Positions 1 through 5,572 of a DNA stretch of 5,888 nucleotides are shown here, one piece after another. How positions within the stretch are numbered: position 1 is the stretch's first letter; every line of letters begins with the position of its first letter. The position numbers were made by a program, and so were the translations under genes. The notes below the pieces were generated by a model that did no database searches, was not told where the DNA came from, and saw only the letters and a program-made list of their open reading frames with translations. This DNA is from an uncultured Prevotella sp. (lineage in GTDB: Bacteria > Bacteroidota > Bacteroidia > Bacteroidales > Bacteroidaceae). The stretch is from positions 1 through 5,888 of the forward strand of contig CALIIG010000034.1 of NCBI GenBank assembly GCA_938018155.1, read 5' to 3'.

Positions 1-156
1 AATGGGTGTGACGACCGTCGTACGCGCTGCTGACGGCCGTCGAACGATGGGCATATCATCATTATTACAGAATGGATAAGTAACCAAGGCATTAAGAATA
101 TGACGTAAACCTTGACGAATATGAGCGTTAAACTGAGGACTGACTAAAAGAAGCAA
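1..156 (-). CDS. Possible 5' part of an unidentified ORF running off the left edge (doubtful)
   Basis: A minus-strand frame stays open for 52 codons from a TTG at 156-154 to the window edge; an in-frame TAA lies just upstream at 165-163. The translation begins LLLVSPQFNAHIRQGLRHIL and later contains the arginine/threonine-rich stretch PIVRRPSAARTTVVTP. I do not recognise it. No ATG occurs before codon 35, no TAnnTTTG box lies upstream, and the distal third coincides with a GC-rich repeated sequence, so the frame may be open only because the DNA is repetitive. It could be a real gene with a rare start, a remnant of a decayed gene, or non-coding repeat DNA. Confidence is low. Confidence 0.2.
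   Translation of the reverse strand, partial: MLLLVSPQFNAHIRQGLRHILNALVTYPFCNNDDMPIVRRPSAARTTVVTPI
11..46. repeat. Two imperfect GC-rich direct repeats at the left edge
   Basis: ACGACCGTCGTACG (11-24) and ACGGCCGTCGAACG (33-46) match at 12 of 14 positions with a 22-nt period. The second copy lies within the perfect palindrome GACGGCCGTC (32-41), and the first has the near-palindrome ACGACCGTCGT (11-21). The composition is clearly richer in GC than the AT-rich DNA that follows. These may be the last units of a tandem array extending leftwards out of the window. Only two copies are visible, so the array is an inference. Confidence 0.4.
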
Positions 157-389
157 ACAATTTTAGGCGTGATAACAATTGGGCCGAACATCGGTGGAAG
201 AGATTACTGCGGTAGAAATGGGCTTGTTGTTTTGTTTGAATGAAAGTGTGTTTCGGCTGAAGGGTTATTGTGTTTTGCGAGGCAAATAGCGCACATGCCA
301 ATACGGTTTTACAACAAAACAGTTGTAAAATGCCATATCAAACACCGTAGATGAAATGCTAAAAAATAATTAAGGTGGGATAAAGCGGC
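157..389. other. Non-coding stretch downstream of the FHA gene
   Basis: No frame with protein-like character was found on either strand in these 233 nt. The sequence is AT-rich near the FHA gene end and contains a perfect 9-bp hairpin (307-330) and a small TTTGC-GAG-GCAAA inverted repeat (274-286). No tRNA-like or rRNA-like sequence was recognised. It probably serves as the 3' untranslated and termination region of the SPOR-FHA operon. It might instead be a dispersed intergenic repeat of the genome, which cannot be judged from one copy. Confidence 0.5.
307..330 (-). terminator. AT-rich hairpin, possible terminator of the SPOR-FHA operon
   Basis: TTTTACAAC (307-315) and GTTGTAAAA (322-330) form a perfect 9-bp inverted repeat around a 6-nt loop, about 60 nt beyond the FHA stop codon. 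The stem has only three G/C pairs, and no clean U-run follows it on the minus strand (the next bases read CCGTATTGG). It is therefore a poor classical Rho-independent terminator. It may instead stabilise the mRNA 3' end or belong to an intergenic repeat. Confidence 0.35.
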
Positions 390-920
390 TTATTCGCCCT
401 CACCCTTTAATATAACAGACGTAACGCCAATGTTGAAAACGCTGCCGTTTTCAAGGTTCCTTTTTTCGCGTGCAGGCAATCGTTCGCCATTGACAAAAGT
501 GCCGTGGTTCGACGGTCCGTCGCTAAGCACGAACCGAAGCTGCCCTTTTTTGTTGCGGCTCACGTTGATCATGCAGTGCAATAAGTCCATCGTGAGGTCG
601 CCTGTTTCAATGGGAGTGGTGATGTTGTTGCCCTTCATGTAGCGTCCTATCGTATTATTGCCCATCTGCAAAGGCAGTATCTGCTTGTAGCAATAATCGT
701 TTTCGATAACGATAATAGCACCGCAGCCCTTGTCAGAAGCCTGTGCTTCGGCCTCGGGATCTTCGTCATCCTGGCGCGGTTTAAGTTTTGACACACCCAT
801 TCTAATGCCAAATTGCTTGCCACATACAGGGCACTGGAAGATAAGTGACGACCCTGAGCGATACTTAGTTTCGTCAAAAGTAATGTAGTTATCGCACTTA
901 GGGCAACGCACTCGTTTCAT
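390..920 (-). CDS. Zinc-ribbon and FHA-domain protein
   Basis: A cytoplasmic 176-residue protein with no signal peptide or membrane segment. Residues 1-37 form a zinc ribbon of the MJ0042 type, with cysteine pairs C6/C9 (CPKC) and C30/C33 (CPVC) followed by GKQF. An acidic linker (about 50-64) leads to a forkhead-associated domain at about 68-174, the fold that usually binds phosphothreonine peptides. Recognisable FHA motifs are IGR (91-93), LLHC with H115, and NHGTFVNGERL (138-148). The usual Ser-Arg of the SRxH motif is replaced by D112-L113, so phosphate binding may be altered; R93 of the GR motif and the second asparagine motif are kept. The start ATG lies 12 nt after the stop of the SPOR gene, so the two are almost certainly co-transcribed and may be functional partners. 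No kinase or phosphatase gene is in the window. Fold and family are clear; the ligand and role are unknown. Confidence 0.88.
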   Translation of the reverse strand: MKRVRCPKCDNYITFDETKYRSGSSLIFQCPVCGKQFGIRMGVSKLKPRQDDEDPEAEAQASDKGCGAIIVIENDYCYKQILPLQMGNNTIGRYMKGNNITTPIETGDLTMDLLHCMINVSRNKKGQLRFVLSDGPSNHGTFVNGERLPAREKRNLENGSVFNIGVTSVILKGEGE

Positions 921-932
921 AAAGGATGGATG

Positions 933-1979
933 TTATTTCAGGCGAGTAATCCAGCAACTGTTGAATTCGTCAATCTTGTTCAGCCTGTTGAGAACCCGCA
1001 GAGCCTCTTCACGCGTAGCGTAATGGCCGTAGATAACCTTGGTTCTGCCTGCACGGGTGTAGACATTGGCCTGATCGTAGCCCCTCTTGTTGAGGTCGGC
1101 CGTGTAGGTTTGCGCATTTTTACGCGATACATGACTGGCTATTACAAGGGTATAACCGGTTATTTGAGGTTGTGAATTTGTATCGGCAGGAGTTTGCTTT
1201 TGGGCGTCAGAAACGGAGGCTGATGCTTGTTTGGTATTGTTGAATACGGCTTTTGCCAAAACCTTTACGCTGTGTTGGCCCGTAGTTGCCTCTTGTGGCA
1301 TAACCCGGTTGAGCAAGCGGGTATCGATGCCGCTTCTGATTTGTTGATTGTTCGACAATGGTGAGGGAATGAGCAAAAAGGCCAGAACAGCAATACATGC
1401 AGCAGCAACATTTCGCCATAACGCTGCGAAACGGGCCGAATGGTTTTCTGAAGTATCTGTAATATCTTCGCTGTCGGGTACATTTTCTGACGGATTTTCA
1501 GGCTGACTGTTGGAAGACGGCTTGCTGTCGACAAGCAAATCGTCGGCTGTTTTCAACTTGCAGAGAGGTTGAATATCAACCGGAGACAGGCCGTAAAGCT
1601 CGGGCGTGAGAATGCCTGCCGGGCAAGGAGCAAATTCATAATGCCCGTCTTTGTTCAAACTGACAGTGCCAAGGTCGCGGAATTCGTATTGTCCGTCAAT
1701 GTCAATACGCTGCCGAAGCTCGCGCACCTCGTCCTCAATACGTCGCATTGCGTCCGGATAGCTGATGTCGTAAGCCTCAACATACGACTGGGCAAGGAGA
1801 GAATCGTTAAGGGTTAATTTCTGATTGAAGCCTATTGTACGCATGGGCGGAAGGATGCTCCCGTCGGTTTCGTCTCTTCTTGCGTCAACATGATGGGCCA
1901 TAAAACCACCATATCCCGGAACTATAACGCAGTCGTTGTTCAAAAGAAGTATCTCAATATGTCGATCCATTTCAACCAT
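933..1979 (-). CDS. HU-CCDC81-like and SPOR-domain membrane protein
   Basis: A 348-residue single-pass membrane protein. The N-terminal region (about 1-135) begins MVEMDRHIEILLLNNDCVIV, a signature of the Bacteroidetes HU-CCDC81 domains, which are relatives of the DNA-binding protein HU; the arrangement suggests two tandem units. A polar Ser/Pro/Glu-rich linker (about 145-182) follows, then one hydrophobic segment (about 189-205, AAACIAVLAFLLIP), a low-complexity stretch rich in Thr, Gln and Ser, and a C-terminal SPOR domain (about 274-346), a fold that binds denuded septal peptidoglycan. The predicted topology is HU part in the cytoplasm and SPOR part in the periplasm, which would let it link DNA to the division-site wall. 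That role is inferred. The frame opens at a TTG (2000), but ATG 1979 aligns with the start of remembered homologues; ATG 1970 is the alternative. It is the first gene of an operon with the FHA gene. Confidence 0.85.
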   Translation of the reverse strand: MVEMDRHIEILLLNNDCVIVPGYGGFMAHHVDARRDETDGSILPPMRTIGFNQKLTLNDSLLAQSYVEAYDISYPDAMRRIEDEVRELRQRIDIDGQYEFRDLGTVSLNKDGHYEFAPCPAGILTPELYGLSPVDIQPLCKLKTADDLLVDSKPSSNSQPENPSENVPDSEDITDTSENHSARFAALWRNVAAACIAVLAFLLIPSPLSNNQQIRSGIDTRLLNRVMPQEATTGQHSVKVLAKAVFNNTKQASASVSDAQKQTPADTNSQPQITGYTLVIASHVSRKNAQTYTADLNKRGYDQANVYTRAGRTKVIYGHYATREEALRVLNRLNKIDEFNSCWITRLK

Positions 1980-1987
1980 ATCCTGTG

Positions 1988-1995
1988 CAAAAATA
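1988..1995 (-). promoter_or_regulatory. Candidate -7 box for the SPOR-FHA operon
   Basis: On the minus strand this reads TATTTTTG, matching TAnnTTTG, with a TTG 20 nt further upstream (2018-2016). A second TATTTTTG lies at 2026-2019. The nearer box would start transcription at about 1983, leaving almost no leader before ATG 1979 and favouring ATG 1970. The farther box would give a leader of about 35 nt and suits either start. The choice between them is open. Confidence 0.4.
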
Positions 1996-2088
1996 GACAA
2001 AAAGGGCTAATCGTCCAACAAAAATATATAGATTTTTACGAAATAGAAAATAAAAAGTTACGATGTCGTTATTCTCACATATGTTTAT

Positions 2089-2096
2089 TAACTTTG
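2089..2096 (+). promoter_or_regulatory. rfbC promoter, -7 box TAACTTTG
   Basis: TAACTTTG is an exact match to the Bacteroidetes -7 consensus TAnnTTTG. No good TTTG element is visible about 20 nt upstream. Transcription would start near 2102, about a dozen bases before ATG 2114. An in-frame ATG at 2063 would then lie upstream of the transcript start, which supports 2114 as the true start. Confidence 0.6.
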
Positions 2097-2113
2097 GAGC
2101 AAAATTCAGTGAT

Positions 2114-2668
2114 ATGGAATACAAGGAGACTGAAATTAAGGGTGTATGGGTTATAGAACCTAAGGTTTTTAACGATGCACGCGGTTACTTTTTTGAAGTC
2201 TGGAAACAGGACGATTTCGACAAGCACATTGGTTACCATACTTCTTTTATCCAGGATAACCAGTCGAAGTCGGGCTATGGCGTGCTTCGCGGGTTACATT
2301 ATCAAAAGGGAGATTACAGTCAGGCAAAGTTAGTGCGCGTGCTTCGCGGCCGTGTGGTTGACGTTGCAGTGGATATTCGAAAGTCGTCGCCGACGTTTGG
2401 TAAGTACGTTATGGTTGAATTGTCTGAGGAAAACAATCGTCAGCTCTTCATCCCGCGTGGCTTTGCGCATGGTTTTTTGGTGCTTAGCGACGAAGCTGTG
2501 TTTACGTATAAGGTCGACAATGTGTATGCACCGCAGCACGAAGCCAGCATAAAGTGGAACGATTCAAGCATTAATATTGAATGGCCTGTTGCGGCAAAGG
2601 ATGTGGTTACGAGCGAAAAGGATTTGCTGAAAGCCAAAAGTCTGGACGAGGCTGTGGTGTTTGAATAA
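2114..2668 (+). CDS. rfbC: dTDP-4-dehydrorhamnose 3,5-epimerase
   Basis: RfbC/RmlC converts dTDP-4-dehydro-6-deoxy-D-glucose to dTDP-4-dehydro-L-rhamnose by epimerising C3 and C5, the third step of dTDP-L-rhamnose synthesis for O-antigen and other surface glycans. It is a cytosolic cupin and the family is dimeric. The 184 residues match the usual family length. Visible motifs are VFNDARGYFFE (18-28), VLRGLHYQ with the catalytic base H62, RGRVVDVAVDIRKSSPTFG (78-96), IPRGFAHGF (113-121), active-site tyrosine Y132 in FTYKVDN, and D170 in SEKD, matching the aspartate that pairs with the catalytic histidine. The start at 2114 was chosen because the protein then begins MEYKETEIKGVWVIEP, as in the family, and the -7 box lies just upstream. 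No rmlA, rmlB or rmlD is adjacent, so the pathway is split. A lipoprotein gene follows after 65 nt with no clear terminator between. Confidence 0.95.
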   Translation: MEYKETEIKGVWVIEPKVFNDARGYFFEVWKQDDFDKHIGYHTSFIQDNQSKSGYGVLRGLHYQKGDYSQAKLVRVLRGRVVDVAVDIRKSSPTFGKYVMVELSEENNRQLFIPRGFAHGFLVLSDEAVFTYKVDNVYAPQHEASIKWNDSSINIEWPVAAKDVVTSEKDLLKAKSLDEAVVFE

Positions 2669-2733
2669 CCCATAATCAGTATATTGGATTCGGGATAATT
2701 CTCTTTAAGAGGTTAAAAACGATAAGTTTTGAA

Positions 2734-3543
2734 ATGAAAAAAGCATTTGTTGCTATAATGGTTATTCTTGCTGTTGGGCAGTTTTCTTCGTGTAAGAAAG
2801 GACAGCCAGCACAGAAAGACGATGCCGTACAGGAAGATTCTGTCGCAAAACAAATGCTGCAGGGCATCTGGGTAGATGAGGATGAGCAGGACGTTGCGTT
2901 TAAAGCGAAGGGCGATTCTATATTTTATCCCGACTCGACAAGCATGCCGGTGAGGTTTCAAATCATTGGCGACACGTTGGTATTACACGGTGCAGGCGAT
3001 GTAAAATATCCTATTTTAAAGCAGACTAAGCACCTGTTTGTATTCCGAAATCAGAATGGAGACGAAATAAGACTTGTACCAAGTGAAGATGCTGACGATG
3101 CCAACTTCTTTTCAAACAAGCATCCCCAACCACTGAATCAAGGCAAATTGATTAAGCGCGATACCATTGTCAGGTATCAAAATAAGCCTTATCATTGTTA
3201 CATACAAATTAATCCTACCACGTATAAGGTCATAAAATCGTCGTGGAATGATGAGGGAGTAGAGGTGGATAACGTGTATTATGACAACATTATCAACCTA
3301 AACGTGTATTCAGGTGCACGCAGATTGTTCCACAGTGATATTAGAAAGCAGCAGTTTCATGGTGTAGTGCCCGACGATTTCTTGCGTCAAAGTATCTTCA
3401 GCGACCTGGATTTGAAGAGCGTTGACGCCGGTGGGCTTCACTTTCAAGCCTCACTTGTGATGCCCGATGAGACGATGAGCAGTTATCAGGTAATGATAAC
3501 GGTTGCGTATAATGGACATATGAGTATGAAAATAAGGAAATAA
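2734..3543 (+). CDS. Lipoprotein with lipocalin-like N-terminal part and DUF4738-like C-terminal part
   Basis: A 269-residue predicted lipoprotein of unknown function. Residues 1-19 are a signal sequence (MKKAFVAIMVILAVGQFSS) ending at a lipobox-like FSSC, with C20 as the lipidated cysteine. A charged linker (21-38) follows. Residues about 42-116 form a small beta-rich unit starting LQGIWVDEDEQ and including GDSIFYPDS and IGDTLVLHG, which resembles lipocalin-like repeats of Bacteroidetes lipoproteins. Residues about 137-267 (KRDTIVRYQNKPYHCYIQI, then WNDEGVEVDNVYYDNIINLN, then GGLHFQASLVMPDE) resemble DUF4738; that name is from memory and needs a profile search. The residue after C20 is lysine, so retention in the inner membrane by an aspartate at +2 is not expected, and export to the outer membrane or surface is possible. 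It may be co-transcribed with rfbC. It ends 25 nt before a strong terminator. Confidence 0.82.
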   Translation: MKKAFVAIMVILAVGQFSSCKKGQPAQKDDAVQEDSVAKQMLQGIWVDEDEQDVAFKAKGDSIFYPDSTSMPVRFQIIGDTLVLHGAGDVKYPILKQTKHLFVFRNQNGDEIRLVPSEDADDANFFSNKHPQPLNQGKLIKRDTIVRYQNKPYHCYIQINPTTYKVIKSSWNDEGVEVDNVYYDNIINLNVYSGARRLFHSDIRKQQFHGVVPDDFLRQSIFSDLDLKSVDAGGLHFQASLVMPDETMSSYQVMITVAYNGHMSMKIRK

Positions 3544-3568
3544 AACATCCTGTTTTTTGTCATAAACA

Positions 3569-3602
3569 ATAAGGGCCTGTGGAAATTTCCACAGGCCCTT
3601 AT
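3569..3602. terminator. Strong bidirectional terminator between convergent genes
   Basis: ATAAGGGCCTGTGGAAA (3569-3585) and its exact complement TTTCCACAGGCCCTTAT (3586-3602) form a perfect 34-nt palindrome; the RNA hairpin would have about 15 pairs and a tiny loop, with a GC-rich core (GGGCCTGTGG). It is flanked by T-rich DNA on the plus strand (TATTATTTAT follows) and by ATTGTTTATG on the minus strand. It lies 25 nt after the lipoprotein stop and 46 nt beyond the stop of the convergent transporter gene, so it can end both transcripts. Confidence 0.92.
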
Positions 3603-3648
3603 TATTTATACGGGTTACGATAATTCAGTTATCTCCTTTTTATTACCC

Positions 3649-5340
3649 TTACGCTGTGCAGAAAAACAGTACGCAAAGCTGTGCCACGAAAATGCGAAGG
3701 AACATACTTAACGGGTAAACGGTAGAATATCCAACGGCCGGAGCTTCCTTCGAACAGCTGGCATTGGCATAGGCTAATGCCGGTGGGTCGGTATAAGTAC
3801 CCGCTATCATTCCCATGATAGTGAAATAATTGAACTTAAATTTCAATCGTGCAACAGGGCCGATTATTAAAATAGGTATAATGGTTATAAGGAACCCCGT
3901 GCCTACATAAAGCAGTCCGTCGCCCTGAATGACGGTGTTTACGAACCCGGCTCCTGCTTTAACGCCGACACTTGCAAGAAATAAAGCCAGTCCCATTTCG
4001 CGCAACATCATGTTCGCCGACGTCGTAGTGTAGGTGACTAACTTCATGCGATGGCCGAAGCGTCCAATGAGAATGGCAATGATTAACGGGCCTCCTGCCA
4101 GGCCTAATTTTAAAGGAACGGGCATCTGTGGTATCGAAAAGGGAATGCTTCCGAATAATATTCCTACTACAATTCCGATGAAAATGGTAGCAATATTCGG
4201 CGCATTGAGTCGCTTTTCAGAGTTTCCCATCAACTCGGCCATACGGTTAACGTTGTCCTCTCTGCCCACAACCATGATGCGATCGCCTACCTGGAAGTGG
4301 TGGTTACGGCTGGCAAAGAGGTCCATTCCCTGTCTTGTGATGCGAGTAACGTTGACTCCATACACGCTCCTAAAGTGCATTTTGCCCAGCGTTTTGCCAT
4401 TCATCTTCGGGTTAGTAATAATGATTCGGCGCGAAATCATGGGCTTATCCTCTGTATTACTGTCCCATTCCACATCCACTTCAGGGCCAATAAACGCCTT
4501 AACGGCTTCAGCATCTACCTCCGCGCACACAATATACATCGAATCTCCTGATTGTAAAATGGTGTCTTTTGACGGTGTACTTATCTGCCCGTCGTGAAGT
4601 AAACGCGTGCAAACGATGTCGCGATTGAGGAAGTCATTAATCTGTTGCATGCTGCGTCCGGCAATGTAATCGTTGCTCACTCTTAAAGTCATTGCCTTGG
4701 GTTTCGCCTGTGGGTTCTCGGCTTCCTCGGCTGCAAGCTGTGCCTCTTCGGCCTCAAGTGAGGTATGTGTAAGCACACGGATAAGTATTGTAGCACCTAT
4801 TATGCCAAGAACACCGAGCGGATAGGCACAGGCATAGCCGTTGGCGATGACAGGTTCGTTGCCTTTAAAGATAGCAGAAAGAGCCTCATTGGCCGCACCT
4901 AAGCCCGGCGTGTTGGTTACAGCACCATACATGGTACCAATCATCATGGGCAAATTAACAGGGTTTGTTGTATCAAAGAACAGGTAATAACAGGCAAACA
5001 TAACCAGAACATTGAGCAGAATCATGGCCGATGCCAGCCCGTTCAATGCAACACCGCCCTTTTTAAAGCTCTCGAAAAAGCCGGGACCTACCTGCAATCC
5101 TATACAAAAGACAAAGAGAATAAGTCCGAAATCCTGGACGAAATTTAAAATAGGTGCCGGCCCTGTAAAGTGAAAGTGCCCGGCAATAATGCCTGCAAAC
5201 AGAACGAAAGTTACGCCGAGGGAGACACCTCCAAACTTAATCTTGCCCAATAATACGCCTACGGCAATTACCAAACCATAGAGAAGAACAATGTGTGCCA
5301 CCGTGTCCTGTACTTCAAATAGATTTTTTATCCAATCCAT
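3649..5340 (-). CDS. AspT/YidE/YbjL-family transporter with two RCK_C domains
   Basis: A complete 563-residue inner-membrane carrier of the aspartate:alanine exchanger-like family. The typical architecture is present: a hydrophobic N-terminal half (about 13-190), two cytoplasmic RCK_C (TrkA-C) regulatory domains (about 215-288 and 302-376), and a second homologous hydrophobic half (about 383-562). Family signatures are [16 protein letters not shown] (81-96), GTMYGAVTNTPGLGAANEAL (135-154) in the first half and GMIAGTYTDPPALAYANAS (510-528) in the second, the repeated T-[ND]-[TP]-P pair expected of the internal duplication. An Ala/Glu-rich linker (196-212) joins the first membrane half to RCK_C. 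Substrate is unknown: AspT itself swaps aspartate for alanine, but most members are uncharacterised. RCK_C domains suggest gating by a small ligand. It is divergent from a paralogue starting at 5573 and ends in the shared terminator. The ATG at 5340 gives the normal family N-terminus; no Shine-Dalgarno is seen. Confidence 0.93.
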   Translation of the reverse strand: MDWIKNLFEVQDTVAHIVLLYGLVIAVGVLLGKIKFGGVSLGVTFVLFAGIIAGHFHFTGPAPILNFVQDFGLILFVFCIGLQVGPGFFESFKKGGVALNGLASAMILLNVLVMFACYYLFFDTTNPVNLPMMIGTMYGAVTNTPGLGAANEALSAIFKGNEPVIANGYACAYPLGVLGIIGATILIRVLTHTSLEAEEAQLAAEEAENPQAKPKAMTLRVSNDYIAGRSMQQINDFLNRDIVCTRLLHDGQISTPSKDTILQSGDSMYIVCAEVDAEAVKAFIGPEVDVEWDSNTEDKPMISRRIIITNPKMNGKTLGKMHFRSVYGVNVTRITRQGMDLFASRNHHFQVGDRIMVVGREDNVNRMAELMGNSEKRLNAPNIATIFIGIVVGILFGSIPFSIPQMPVPLKLGLAGGPLIIAILIGRFGHRMKLVTYTTTSANMMLREMGLALFLASVGVKAGAGFVNTVIQGDGLLYVGTGFLITIIPILIIGPVARLKFKFNYFTIMGMIAGTYTDPPALAYANASCSKEAPAVGYSTVYPLSMFLRIFVAQLCVLFFCTA

Positions 5341-5375
5341 TATTTGATAAAAGTTTTATAGTTTTTGCGTTTTGT

Positions 5376-5390
5376 GATGGACTGTCCATC
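5376..5390. promoter_or_regulatory. Palindrome at the start of the transporter leader, possible operator
   Basis: GATGGAC (5376-5382) and GTCCATC (5384-5390) are perfect 7-bp arms around a single central T. Relative to the predicted minus-strand start of transcription (about 5392), the site covers roughly +3 to +17, a position where a bound dimeric protein would block transcription. The one-base loop makes an RNA hairpin less natural than a protein site. No regulator is identified. Confidence 0.4.
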
Positions 5391-5397
5391 GGGAGTG

Positions 5398-5429
5398 CAA
5401 AAATACGACAATTTTATCAATGGGGCAAA
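5398..5429 (-). promoter_or_regulatory. Promoter of the minus-strand transporter gene
   Basis: Read on the minus strand, TTTG (5429-5426) is followed after 20 nt by TATTTTTG (5405-5398). This fits both parts of the Bacteroidetes promoter (TTTG near -33 and TAnnTTTG near -7). Transcription would begin near 5392, giving a leader of about 50 nt before ATG 5340. Confidence 0.65.
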
Positions 5430-5509
5430 CTGATGTATATATTTTTTCAATCAGTCATAATTTGTCAGTATTAAGCATGGCTGGCGTGAAATATTACACT
5501 TTTAACACC

Positions 5510-5531
5510 ACGTATATATATAATTATACGT
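5510..5531. promoter_or_regulatory. Imperfect palindrome abutting the -7 box of the second transporter gene
   Basis: ACGTATA (5510-5516) and TATACGT (5525-5531) are 7-bp inverted arms around an AT-only 8-nt centre; 18 of 22 positions are symmetric. The right arm shares its last T with the first T of the -7 box TACCTTTG. A protein bound here would cover the promoter spacer. It may be an operator, though alternating TA sequence can give such symmetry by chance. Confidence 0.4.
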
Positions 5532-5538
5532 ACCTTTG
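5531..5538 (+). promoter_or_regulatory. Promoter of the second transporter gene, -7 box TACCTTTG
   Basis: TACCTTTG matches TAnnTTTG exactly and lies 34 nt before ATG 5573, which would give a leader of about 28 nt. No clear TTTG is found at the usual distance upstream, where the palindrome 5510-5531 lies instead, so the promoter may need an activator. Confidence 0.6.
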
Positions 5539-5572
5539 CACGTCGGATAATACAATAATTTATTTCATAGAA

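Noticed and set aside
930..1175. Plus-strand frame opposite the SPOR domain
   Set aside because: It overlaps the conserved SPOR coding sequence on the other strand and has no independent support.
1980..2000. TTG start at 2000 for the SPOR-domain gene
   Set aside because: ATG 1979 gives the family-like start MVEMDRHIE, and the extension covers a TATTTTTG promoter box.
2063..2113. Upstream in-frame ATG that would lengthen rfbC by 17 residues
   Set aside because: The extra residues (MSLFSHMFINFGAKFSD) do not fit the family N-terminus, and the -7 box 2089-2096 lies inside them, downstream of that ATG.
2700..2713. Small CTCTT-T-AAGAG inverted repeat between rfbC and the lipoprotein gene
   Set aside because: Five A/T-rich pairs with a one-base loop and no T-run make it too weak to call a terminator.
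2723..2731. TAAGTTTTG as a promoter for the lipoprotein gene
   Set aside because: It has one base too many in the spacer of TAnnTTTG and ends two bases before the ATG, leaving no room for a leader.
4034..4597. 187-codon plus-strand frame opposite the transporter gene
   Set aside because: It is antisense to a strongly conserved coding region; its translation has no recognisable domain and is a compositional shadow.
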